Of a stretch of 18,873 bases of DNA, positions 6,896 through 14,064 are shown one piece after another. Both the position numbers and the translations under genes were made by a program. Positions within the stretch are counted from its first letter, which is position 1, and each line of letters opens with the position of its first letter. Source of the DNA: JBPCOI01 sp051000395 (GTDB taxonomy: Bacteria > Actinomycetota > Actinomycetes > Mycobacteriales > Jatrophihabitantaceae); assembly GCA_051000395.1 (NCBI GenBank), contig JBPCOI010000004.1, positions 1 through 18,873 on the forward strand, read 5' to 3'. The notes under the pieces were generated by a model. It saw nothing but the letters and a program-made list of their open reading frames with translations, searched no databases and was not told the DNA's origin.

Positions 6896-8059
6896 ATGAG
6901 CGCACCGCATTCGTCTTACGCCAGTGAGATCTACCTGCAGGGGATGGGCGGGACGACGCCTGCCTTCACCACCGACCCGACGGCGTTGGAGGCCGCGGCG
7001 TGCGCGAAGCTGGAGCCCGGGCCGTTCTGGTACGTCGCGGGTTCGGCAGGTTCCGGTGCCACAGCGCGCGCCAACCGGGAGGCCTTCGATCGGTGGCGCA
7101 TCGTGCCGCGGATGCTCGCCGACGCCACCGCCCGCGACCTGTCCACCACGGTGCTCGGCACGACGTTGCGCGCGCCGGTGATCACCGCTCCGGTCGGCGT
7201 GCAGTCGATCGTGCATGCCGACGCCGAGCTGGCGGTGGCCCGCGTGGCAGCGGAGTTGGGCCTGGCGATGACGCTCTCGACCGTCTCCTCGTTCACGCTG
7301 GAGCAGGTCGCAGCAGCCAGCGGCGACGGCCCGCGCTGGTTCCAGCTGTACTGGCCCAACGACGAGCAGGTCTGCCTCAGCGTGCTCGACCGGGCCCGCG
7401 CCGCTGGCTTCTCGACCCTGATCGTCACGCTCGACACCTGGATGCTGGGCTGGCGTCCGCACGACCTGGACAACGCCTACCTGCCCTTCCTGACGGGGGA
7501 GGGGTTGGCGAACTACTTCACCGATCCCGCCTTCCTCGCCGGGCTGGCCAAGCCGCCGGCCGACGACCTGCCCGCCGCGCTCATGCGCTGGCTGCCGATG
7601 TTCACCGGCACCGACCACGGCTGGGACAACGTCGCCTTCCTGCGCGAACACTGGGACGGCCCGGTCGTGCTCAAGGGCATCCAGCATGTGGACGACGCGC
7701 GGCGCGCGGTCGACGCGGGCGTGCAGGGCATCGTGGTGTCCAACCACGGCGGTCGCCAGGTCGACGGTGCGATCGCCTCGCTGGACGCGCTGCCGCGCAT
7801 CGCCGACGCGGTGGGCGAACGACTGGAGGTGCTCTTCGACTCGGGCATCCGTTCCGGCGCGGACGTGCTCAAGGCGGTGGCGCTGGGCGCGAAGGCCGTG
7901 CTGGTCGCGCGTCCCTGGGTCTACGGGCTCGCGCTCGGCGGCACGGACGGGGTGCGGCACGTGCTGCGCAGCCTGCTCGCCGACCTGGACCTGACCCTCG
8001 GGCTGACCGGGCACCGCACCCCCGGCGAGCTGACCCGCGAGTTCCTGCAGCAGCGGTGA
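6896..8059 (+). CDS. FMN-dependent alpha-hydroxy-acid oxidase, lactate 2-monooxygenase type
   Basis: This 387-residue cytoplasmic flavoenzyme of the glycolate oxidase family folds as an FMN-binding TIM barrel. The catalytic pair His284 and Arg287 sits in SNHGGRQVDGA, and Lys260 (VLKGI) is the usual flavin-contacting lysine. LYWPND and LGWRPHDLDNAYLPFLTGEGLANYFTDPAF resemble the Mycobacterium lactate 2-monooxygenase (about 394 residues), which converts L-lactate and oxygen to acetate, CO2 and water. LFDSGIRSGADVLKAVALGA is the phosphate-binding end. Oxidase activity, or another 2-hydroxy acid substrate, cannot be excluded. ATG 6896 has a weak AGGA nine nt upstream (6884-6887). The stop overlaps the next start (GTGA), so it is co-translated with the DUF998 gene. 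Confidence 0.9.
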   Translation: MSAPHSSYASEIYLQGMGGTTPAFTTDPTALEAAACAKLEPGPFWYVAGSAGSGATARANREAFDRWRIVPRMLADATARDLSTTVLGTTLRAPVITAPVGVQSIVHADAELAVARVAAELGLAMTLSTVSSFTLEQVAAASGDGPRWFQLYWPNDEQVCLSVLDRARAAGFSTLIVTLDTWMLGWRPHDLDNAYLPFLTGEGLANYFTDPAFLAGLAKPPADDLPAALMRWLPMFTGTDHGWDNVAFLREHWDGPVVLKGIQHVDDARRAVDAGVQGIVVSNHGGRQVDGAIASLDALPRIADAVGERLEVLFDSGIRSGADVLKAVALGAKAVLVARPWVYGLALGGTDGVRHVLRSLLADLDLTLGLTGHRTPGELTREFLQQR

Positions 8060-8703
8060 CGGGGCCGGGTGCCGCCTGGTGGGCGCTGGTGTCCGCCGCC
8101 GTCGCGCCGGTTGCCCTCATCGGCGGCTGGCTGATCGCGGCCTCGGTGCAGCCGCGTGGCTACGACGCGACGCGCCAGACGATCAGCGCTCTCGCGGCGC
8201 ACGGGGCGACGGACCGGTGGATTATGACGGCCGGCCTCGCCGTGTTGGGCGCCTGTCACGTGGTGACGGCCCTGGGACTGCGGGCGGCGCGCCGCGCCGG
8301 GCGGTTCCTGCTCGCCGCCGGAGGGATGGCGACGCTCGTGGTTGCGGCAGCGCCGCAGCCGGTGCACGGTTCCGCTCCGGTGCACGTCGGCGCCGCGTTC
8401 ATGGGCTTCCTCGCGCTGGCGCTGTGGCCGCTCGCGGCCGGCGGCACCCACACTCGCGCGGCGCTGGGGCGCCGTAGTTGCCGCACCGTCACCGCCGTCC
8501 TGCTGGCGCTGCTCGGCTGGCTGGGCGTCGAACTCGGCGGCGACGGACTGCTCGGTGTCGCCGAGCGGTCGCTCGCCGGTGCCGAGGCACTGTGGCCACT
8601 CGTCGTGGTGCTGTCCGTACGCACCGTGGGCGCTGCAGCTGCTGTGGGCACCATGCGCTCGGCGACCCCGCGCCGTTCCCGCAGGGGCCCGCACCGGCCA
8701 TAG
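8056..8703 (+). CDS. DUF998 family integral membrane protein
   Basis: This is a 215-residue hydrophobic protein of unknown function. Family landmarks are an N-terminal membrane helix (WWALVSAAVAPVALIGGWLIAAS), then RGYDATRQTISALAAHGATDRWIMTAGLAVLGACHVVTALGLR, which is very typical of DUF998, and further helices around PVHVGAAFMGFLALALWPLAAG, TAVLLALLGWLGVELG and ALWPLVVVLSV. In all, about six membrane segments end in a basic Arg-rich tail. GTG 8056 overlaps the preceding TGA in GTGA, so translation is coupled. The stop is TAG. A functional link with lactate oxidation is suggested only by the overlap. Confidence 0.85.
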   Translation: MTGPGAAWWALVSAAVAPVALIGGWLIAASVQPRGYDATRQTISALAAHGATDRWIMTAGLAVLGACHVVTALGLRAARRAGRFLLAAGGMATLVVAAAPQPVHGSAPVHVGAAFMGFLALALWPLAAGGTHTRAALGRRSCRTVTAVLLALLGWLGVELGGDGLLGVAERSLAGAEALWPLVVVLSVRTVGAAAAVGTMRSATPRRSRRGPHRP

Positions 8704-8704
8704 T
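8699..8704 (+). promoter_or_regulatory. -10-like hexamer CATAGT before the glutamate decarboxylase gene
   Basis: CATAGT is followed by 6 nt (gtgtcc) and ATG 8711. No Shine-Dalgarno sequence precedes the ATG. Leaderless transcription is one explanation; readthrough from the DUF998 gene, which ends 7 nt upstream, is the other. Confidence 0.25.
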
Positions 8705-8710
8705 GTGTCC

Positions 8711-10108
8711 ATGGCGCTGCACACCGGATCGACTCGCTCCGCACGTTCGAAGAACACCAACCCCCTTGTCGGGCAAGCGAATCCCGCGTTTGGCGAGGAG
8801 GTCGCGCCTCCGTACGACAAGCTCGCCGCCCGTCCCGTCCCGCCCGACGTCGCCTACCAACTGATCCACGACGAGCTGCTGCTCGACGGCAGCGCGCGGC
8901 TCAACCTGGCCACGTTCGTCACCACCTGGATGGAACCGCAGGCCGGTCGGCTGATGGCCGAGTGCGTCGACAAGAACATGATCGACAAGGACGAGTACCC
9001 GCGGACCGCGGAGCTGGAACGGCGCTGCATCGCGATCCTCGCCGACCTGTGGCACGCACCCGATCCCGAGGATGCGGTCGGCTGCTCCACCACCGGGTCG
9101 AGTGAGGCCGCCATGCTCGCGGGCATGGCGCTCAAGCGGCGCTGGGCGGCCCGGACCGGTGCCGACTCCTCGCGCCGGCCCAACCTGGTCATGGGCGTCA
9201 ACGTCCAGGTGTGCTGGGAGAAGTTCTGCCGCTACTGGGACGTCGAAGCGCGGATGGTCCCGATGGAGGGCGAGCGCGACCACCTCGACGCCGCCTCCGC
9301 GGTGTCGAGGTGTGACGAGAACACGATCGGCGCGGTGGCCATCCTCGGCTCCACCTTCGACGGCAGCTATGAACCGGTCGCCGAGATCGTCGCCGCGCTC
9401 GACGAGCTGCAGGCAGGCAGCGGCATCGACGTACCGGTGCACGTGGACGCCGCGTCCGGCGGCATGATCGCACCGTTCCTCGACCAGGAGCTGGAGTGGG
9501 ACTTCCGGCTGCCGCGCGTCGCGTCCATCAACACCTCCGGGCACAAGTACGGGCTGGTGTATCCAGGCGTCGGCTGGGCGCTGTGGCGCGACAAGGCAGC
9601 GCTGCCCGAGGACCTCGTCTTCAACGTCAACTACCTCGGCGGGCAGATGCCCACATTCGCGTTGAACTTCTCGCGCCCGGGCGCCGAGGTGGTCGCGCAG
9701 TACTACGCGTTCTTCCGGCTCGGCCACGAGGGCTACCGCATGGTGCAGCAGGCCTCGCGCGATGTCGCGACATGGCTGGCCGCCGAGGTCGAGAAGACCG
9801 GCCGGTTCCGGCTCGTCTCCCGCGGCGAGCAGCTGCCCGTCCTCGCCTTCACCACCGCGCCGGACGTGACGGGCTGGGACGTGTTCGCGATGTCGAGCAA
9901 GCTGCGCGAACGCGGCTGGCAGGTGCCGGCGTACACCTTCCCCGACAACCGCAGCGACCTGGCGGTGCTGCGGATCGTCTGTCGCAACGGCTTCTCGCAC
10001 GACCTCGCCGAGCTGCTGCTCGAGCACCTTCGCGCCTGCGTGGACGAGCTGGACAAGGAAACCGAAGCGGGCGGCACGCGAAGTGGCCCGTCCGGTTTCC
10101 GGCACTGA
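8711..10108 (+). CDS. gad: glutamate decarboxylase (PLP-dependent)
   Basis: This 465-residue cytoplasmic PLP enzyme decarboxylates L-glutamate to GABA and CO2, consuming a proton. It is the same size as E. coli GadB (466). The sequence runs from ARLNLATFVTTWMEPQA and MIDKDEYPRTAELERRC through VGCSTTGSSEAAMLAG and HVDAASGGMIAPF, with the PLP-contacting Asp, to NTSGHKYG, whose Lys279 should form the Schiff base (E. coli Lys276). NYLGGQMPTFALNFSRPG follows. The last residue is His465 (GPSGFRH), reminiscent of the C-terminal His of GadB that closes the active site at neutral pH. No GadC-type antiporter is in the window. The pxpABC operon upstream makes glutamate, so a shared role is possible but inferred. 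Confidence 0.95.
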   Translation: MALHTGSTRSARSKNTNPLVGQANPAFGEEVAPPYDKLAARPVPPDVAYQLIHDELLLDGSARLNLATFVTTWMEPQAGRLMAECVDKNMIDKDEYPRTAELERRCIAILADLWHAPDPEDAVGCSTTGSSEAAMLAGMALKRRWAARTGADSSRRPNLVMGVNVQVCWEKFCRYWDVEARMVPMEGERDHLDAASAVSRCDENTIGAVAILGSTFDGSYEPVAEIVAALDELQAGSGIDVPVHVDAASGGMIAPFLDQELEWDFRLPRVASINTSGHKYGLVYPGVGWALWRDKAALPEDLVFNVNYLGGQMPTFALNFSRPGAEVVAQYYAFFRLGHEGYRMVQQASRDVATWLAAEVEKTGRFRLVSRGEQLPVLAFTTAPDVTGWDVFAMSSKLRERGWQVPAYTFPDNRSDLAVLRIVCRNGFSHDLAELLLEHLRACVDELDKETEAGGTRSGPSGFRH

Positions 10109-10121
10109 TCGGCTCGTCCAC

Positions 10122-10127
10122 CACAAT
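10122..10127 (+). promoter_or_regulatory. -10-like hexamer CACAAT, putative leaderless promoter of dxr
   Basis: CACAAT is followed by exactly 6 nt and the GTG at 10134, and no Shine-Dalgarno site is present. It lies in the 25-bp gap after gad and would let dxr be transcribed independently. Confidence 0.35.
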
Positions 10128-10133
10128 GGGCCG

Positions 10134-11327
10134 GTGAGCGGTCAACGGCGGGTGACGATCCTGGGTTCGACGGGCTCGATCGGCACCCAGGCGGTGGACG
10201 TGGCGCTGCACGCACCGGACCGCTTCCGGATCACCGCCGTCGCCGCCGGCGGCAGCGACCTGGCGCTGCTGTCCGAGCAGGCCGCCCGGCTGCGGGTCGA
10301 GACGGTCGGCGTCAGCCGTGCCGACGCCGGTCCCGAGCTCGCCGCGCACCTCAAACGGCTGTGGCCGGCGGACGTGCCACCGCCGCGGGTCGTCCTAGGA
10401 GCGTCGGCCGCGGTGGAGCTGGCCGCGCTCGACGCGGACGTCGTCCTGAACGCGGTCGCCGGCGCCCAGGGGTTGCGGGCCACCCTGACGGCGCTCGACG
10501 CCGGACGATTCGTCGCCCTGGCGAACAAGGAATCGCTCGTGGCCGGCGGTCCGCTCGTCACCAGCCGCGCGGCACCGGGCCAGATCGTCCCGGTCGACTC
10601 GGAGCATTCCGCGCTCGCCCAATGCCTGCGCGGCGGTTCGGCGGGAGAGGTGCGCCGGCTCGTCCTCACCGCCAGCGGCGGGCCGTTCCGCGGACGCTCG
10701 CGGGCCGAACTCGCAGCTGTCACCCCGCAGCAGGCGCTGGCCCACCCAACCTGGGACATGGGCAAGCTGGTCACCACCAACTCGGCGACTCTGGTCAACA
10801 AGGGACTGGAGGTGATCGAGGCGCACCTGCTCTTCGACGTGCCGTACTCGCGGATCGAGGCCGTCGTGCACCCGCAGTCGATCGTGCACTCCATGGTCGA
10901 GTTCACCGACGGCTCGACGCTGGCACAGGCGTCCCCGCCCGACATGCGGCTGACGATCTCGCTGGCGATGGGCTGGCCGGACCGGGTGCCCGGCGCCGCC
11001 CGGGCGTGCGACTGGACGGCTGCGCAGAGCTGGAGCTTCGAACCGCTCGACGCCGAGGCGTTCCCGGCCGTCGAGCTGGCCCGACGCGCGGGTGAGGCGG
11101 CTGGTTGCGCCCCGGCGGTCTTCAACGCGGCGAACGAGGAGCTGGTGGCTGCCTTTCACGACGGGACCGTCGGGTTCCTGCAGATCGTGGACACCGTCGC
11201 CGAGGTGCTGGACGAGTGGCTGAGCACGCAGCACGCGTCCGCAGGTATCCCAGGTACCGTCGAGGACATCGAACGCGCCGAGCAATGGGCGCGCCGGCGC
11301 GCGCGTGCGCTCGCGGTGCGAGTTTGA
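10134..11327 (+). CDS. dxr: 1-deoxy-D-xylulose 5-phosphate reductoisomerase
   Basis: This 397-residue cytoplasmic enzyme catalyses the NADPH-dependent conversion of DXP to MEP, the committed step of MEP-pathway isoprenoid synthesis. The NADPH-binding loop LGSTGSIGTQAVDV is near the N-terminus. ANKESLVAGG and PVDSEHSA (metal ligands Asp155 and Glu157) form the active site with PTWDMGKLVTTNSATLVNKGLEVIEAHLLF. VVHPQSIVHSMVEF and the C-terminal FNAANEELVAAF domain complete the family pattern. I chose GTG 10134, just before QRRVTILG. An upstream in-frame start at 10083 would add 17 residues and overlap gad. It precedes the site-2 protease gene by 25 nt, the order known in mycobacteria. Confidence 0.97.
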   Translation: MSGQRRVTILGSTGSIGTQAVDVALHAPDRFRITAVAAGGSDLALLSEQAARLRVETVGVSRADAGPELAAHLKRLWPADVPPPRVVLGASAAVELAALDADVVLNAVAGAQGLRATLTALDAGRFVALANKESLVAGGPLVTSRAAPGQIVPVDSEHSALAQCLRGGSAGEVRRLVLTASGGPFRGRSRAELAAVTPQQALAHPTWDMGKLVTTNSATLVNKGLEVIEAHLLFDVPYSRIEAVVHPQSIVHSMVEFTDGSTLAQASPPDMRLTISLAMGWPDRVPGAARACDWTAAQSWSFEPLDAEAFPAVELARRAGEAAGCAPAVFNAANEELVAAFHDGTVGFLQIVDTVAEVLDEWLSTQHASAGIPGTVEDIERAEQWARRRARALAVRV

Positions 11328-11352
11328 CCCGGGACCGAAGGGAGGCAGGCAG

Positions 11353-12696
11353 GTGCTGTACACGCTCGGCGTAGTGATCTTCGTCGTCGGCCTGCTGCTC
11401 TCGATCGCGTTGCACGAACTCGGGCACCTGATGCCGGCGAAGAAATTCGGCGTCAAGGTCACGCAGTACATGGTCGGGTTCGGCCCGACGGCGTGGTCGC
11501 GCAAGCGCGGCGAGACCGAGTATGGCGTCAAGTGGATCCCGCTGGGCGGTTACATCCGCATGATCGGCATGGTGCCGCCACGTCCGGACGGCTCGCGGTC
11601 GCGATGGCCTCGGCGCATGGCGACGGCGATCGAGGACTTCCGGCAGGTAAGCCGCTCCGAGGTGCGGCCCGGCGATCTCGATCATGAGTTCTACCGGCTC
11701 ACGCCGGGCAAGAAGATGATCGTCATGCTGGGCGGCCCGACCATGAACCTGGTCATCTACCTCGTGCTCACCGTCGGCATCCTGGGCCTGCTCGGCACGC
11801 CACACTACGACGCGACGACGACGATCGGCTCGATCAGCAAGTGTGTCGTCCCGGTCACCGCGCCTGTCGCCCAGCAGAAGGACTGCCCGCGGCCGGACTC
11901 GCCGGCGTACGCGGCCGGCCTGCAACCCGGCGACCGGGTGGTCTCCCTCGCGGGCACGCCGATCACGACATGGGACCAGGCCGTCAAGATCATCGAGGCG
12001 TCGCCTGGGAAGGCGTTGCCGCTGAGCGTCGTGCGCCACGGCACCACGGTGCAGACCACGATCACCCCGGTCGAGAACGTGAAGTACGCCAACGATGCCG
12101 GGACCAAGACAGTTCGGGCCGGCTTCATCGGCGTCGGGTCCAACATCCACCACTACTACACGGCGGTGCCGCTGCCCCAGATCCCTGGGCAGATCGTCGG
12201 CCAGATCCACAAGGGCCTGGACGCGATCGCGAGCTACCCGCAGAAGGTCGCCAGCCTGTGGGGCACCGTCTTCGAGGGCAAACCGCGCGATATCAACGGG
12301 GCGATCGGCGTCGTCGGGATCGGGCGCATCGGTGGAGACCTCGCGCAGAGCAATGCCATCGACGTCCAGGACAAGATCTTCGCGCTCGTCGGGCTGCTCG
12401 CCAGCGTCAACCTGCTGCTGTTCTTCTTCAACCTGCTGCCGTTGCTACCCCTGGACGGCGGGCATGTTGCCGGCGCGCTCGTCGAGGCAGTGAAGCGGGG
12501 CCGGGCGCGGCTCAGGGTGCGGGCGACGTCGGGCGCGGAGCCTGACGGTGAGGCGCCGCCGGCCCGTCCGCAGATCTTCGTGGACACTGCGCAGATGCTG
12601 CCGGTGATGTACGCGGTCGCCTCAGTACTCGTCCTGCTGACCCTGCTGACGTTCTACGCCGACATCGTCAAGCCGGTACAGGTGCTCGGTGGTTAG
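11353..12696 (+). CDS. rip: site-2 type intramembrane zinc metalloprotease (M50; Rip1/RseP homologue)
   Basis: This 447-residue membrane protease cleaves transmembrane substrates such as anti-sigma factors. The first helix carries HELGH (His21, Glu22, His25), the zinc site. The third zinc ligand is Asp368 in NLLPLLPLDGGH. Between them lie GGYIRMIGM, a basic loop of about 45 residues (residues ~75-120), a second helix with GGPTMNLVIYL, and a PDZ domain around AYAAGLQPGDRVVSLAGTPI. A final hydrophobic helix (VMYAVASVLVLLTLLTFYA) precedes the end. It is somewhat longer than the ~404 residues I recall for M. tuberculosis Rip1. GTG 11353 has GGAGG at 11341-11345, seven nt upstream, which favours it over the in-frame ATG 11305 inside dxr. 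Confidence 0.95.
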   Translation: MLYTLGVVIFVVGLLLSIALHELGHLMPAKKFGVKVTQYMVGFGPTAWSRKRGETEYGVKWIPLGGYIRMIGMVPPRPDGSRSRWPRRMATAIEDFRQVSRSEVRPGDLDHEFYRLTPGKKMIVMLGGPTMNLVIYLVLTVGILGLLGTPHYDATTTIGSISKCVVPVTAPVAQQKDCPRPDSPAYAAGLQPGDRVVSLAGTPITTWDQAVKIIEASPGKALPLSVVRHGTTVQTTITPVENVKYANDAGTKTVRAGFIGVGSNIHHYYTAVPLPQIPGQIVGQIHKGLDAIASYPQKVASLWGTVFEGKPRDINGAIGVVGIGRIGGDLAQSNAIDVQDKIFALVGLLASVNLLLFFFNLLPLLPLDGGHVAGALVEAVKRGRARLRVRATSGAEPDGEAPPARPQIFVDTAQMLPVMYAVASVLVLLTLLTFYADIVKPVQVLGG

Positions 12697-12714
12697 AAAC
12701 CGTCGCGAACAGCG

Positions 12715-12720
12715 GATAAT
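12715..12720 (+). promoter_or_regulatory. -10 element GATAAT, putative leaderless promoter of ispG
   Basis: GATAAT (5 of 6 to TATAAT) is followed by 6 nt and the GTG at 12727. TTAGAA lies 16 nt upstream (12693-12698) as a weak -35. There is no Shine-Dalgarno site, which agrees with a leaderless message. This is the best promoter candidate in the window. Confidence 0.5.
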
Positions 12721-12726
12721 GAGACC

Positions 12727-13869
12727 GTGACGGTCTCCCTCGGCATGCCCACCGCCCCGCCCCCCGTGCTCGCGCCGCGACGCCGGTCCCGGCAGATCAG
12801 GGTCGGTTCGGTGCTCGTCGGCGGGGACGCGCCGGTGTCGGTGCAGTCGATGACCACGACGCTGACCTCCGACATCAACGCCACATTGCAGCAGATCGCC
12901 GAGCTGACAGCGACCGGCTGCGACATCGTGCGGGTGGCCGTCCCGTCCCAGGACGACGCCGACGCGCTGCCGGCGATCGCCGCGAAGTCCCAGATCCCGG
13001 TGATCGCGGACATCCATTTCCAGCCGAAGTACGTCTTCGCCGCGATCGACGCGGGCTGTGCTGCGGTGCGGGTGAACCCCGGCAACATCAAGGCGTTCGA
13101 CGACAAGGTCGGCGAGATCGCTCGGGCGGCTGCCTCCGCCGGGGTTTCGCTACGGATCGGCGTCAACGCCGGCTCGCTGGACAAGCGGCTGCTGGCCAAG
13201 TACGGCAAGGCGACGCCCGAGGCGCTGGTCGAATCGGCGCTCAACGAGGCGGCGCTGTTCGAGGAGCACGACTTCCGCGATTTCAAGATCTCGGTCAAGC
13301 ACAACGACCCGGTGGTCATGGTGCGGGCCTACGAGTTGTTGGCCGAAGCGTGCGACTACCCGCTGCACCTGGGCGTCACCGAGGCCGGTCCGGCGTTCCA
13401 GGGCACGATCAAGTCCTCGGTCGCGTTCGGCGCGCTGCTCTCCCGCGGGATCGGCGACACGATCCGGGTGTCGCTGTCCGCGCCGCCGGTCGAAGAGGTC
13501 AAGGTCGGGCTGTCGATCCTGGAGTCGCTCAACTTGCGCCAGCGACGGCTGGAGATCGTGTCCTGCCCGTCGTGCGGACGCGCGCAGGTCGACGTCTACA
13601 CGCTCGCCGACAAGGTGACGGCGGGCCTGCAGGGCATCGAGGTCCCGCTGCGCGTGGCGGTGATGGGCTGCGTGGTGAACGGACCGGGGGAGGCCCGCGA
13701 GGCCGATCTCGGCGTGGCCTCGGGCAACGGCAAGGGTCAGATCTTCGTGCGCGGCGAGGTGATCAAGACGGTGCCGGAGTCACAGATCGTCGAGACGCTG
13801 ATCGAAGAGGCGCTGCGCCTGGCCGAGCAGATGGGCGAGGTCGGCGAGCCGACAGTCTCGGTCAGCTGA
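12727..13869 (+). CDS. ispG: 4-hydroxy-3-methylbut-2-en-1-yl diphosphate synthase
   Basis: This 380-residue [4Fe-4S] enzyme converts MEcPP to HMBPP in the next-to-last MEP step. The N-terminal TIM barrel shows VQSMTTTLTSDINATLQQI, CDIVRVAVPSQDDADAL, VIADIHFQPKYVFAAIDAG and RVNPGNI. The C-terminal reductase-like domain has cluster ligands Cys280 and Cys283 (SCPSCGR) and Cys315 (MGCVVNGPGEA), with a conserved Glu in GPGEA. The length and Cys spacing match the E. coli enzyme. The start is GTG 12727; an alternative ATG inside (GMPTAPP) lies 6 codons on. It follows the protease gene by 30 nt but appears to have its own promoter. Sharing a locus with dxr fits one pathway. Confidence 0.97.
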   Translation: MTVSLGMPTAPPPVLAPRRRSRQIRVGSVLVGGDAPVSVQSMTTTLTSDINATLQQIAELTATGCDIVRVAVPSQDDADALPAIAAKSQIPVIADIHFQPKYVFAAIDAGCAAVRVNPGNIKAFDDKVGEIARAAASAGVSLRIGVNAGSLDKRLLAKYGKATPEALVESALNEAALFEEHDFRDFKISVKHNDPVVMVRAYELLAEACDYPLHLGVTEAGPAFQGTIKSSVAFGALLSRGIGDTIRVSLSAPPVEEVKVGLSILESLNLRQRRLEIVSCPSCGRAQVDVYTLADKVTAGLQGIEVPLRVAVMGCVVNGPGEAREADLGVASGNGKGQIFVRGEVIKTVPESQIVETLIEEALRLAEQMGEVGEPTVSVS

Positions 13870-13885
13870 AGTCGATCCGCGCTTC

Positions 13886-13909
13886 CGCCGTCCGAACCTG
13901 CGGATGGCG
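13886..13909 (+). terminator. GC-rich hairpin after ispG, possible terminator
   Basis: CGCCGTCCG pairs with CGGATGGCG (9 bp, one G-U) around a 6-nt loop (AACCTG), starting 16 nt after the ispG stop. There is no U-run, as is common for actinobacterial hairpin terminators, so termination is plausible but unproven. Confidence 0.45.
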
Positions 13910-13924
13910 TCGTGCCCGCCCCGA

Positions 13925-13974
13925 CCCCGATGATCACGCTGTCGCGTCGCCCCGATGATCACGTTTTCGCGTCG
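13925..13974 (+). repeat. head-to-tail tandem duplication of a 25-nt unit
   Basis: The unit begins CCCCGATGATCACG and ends TCGCGTCG. It occurs at 13925-13949 and directly again at 13950-13974, with 2 mismatches (units' positions 15 and 17). Each unit contains the palindrome TGATCA. It lies between the hairpin after ispG and the GNAT start and codes for nothing recognisable. Confidence 0.8.
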
Positions 13975-14035
13975 GATGGCCGCTTCGGAAGTCGTCAACC
14001 GGTTATCCCGGATGCAAACCTGATCGGCAGCACGA

Positions 14036-14064
14036 CGACCGGCACGAGGTAACGTGCCGAGTCG
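14036..14064 (+). promoter_or_regulatory. long inverted repeat ending at the GNAT start codon
   Basis: CGGCACG (14040-14046) pairs perfectly with CGTGCCG (14053-14059) around the loop AGGTAA. CGAC (14036-14039) and GTCG (14061-14064) extend the stem past a single unpaired A. The 3' arm reaches the first base of the GTG start, and the loop holds the only SD-like AGG. As DNA it could be an operator overlapping the -10-like TAACGT (14050-14055). As RNA it could mask the start. Confidence 0.5.

Noticed and set aside
6788..8014. Upstream extension of the pxpA frame to over 650 residues
   Set aside because: It lies antisense to the flavoenzyme gene and shows no domain. The family N-terminus RIDLNADLGEG sits right after GTG 6787.
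8489..10126. Long minus-strand frame opposite the glutamate decarboxylase gene
   Set aside because: Antisense shadow without recognisable motifs; the plus-strand frame has all the PLP-enzyme signatures.
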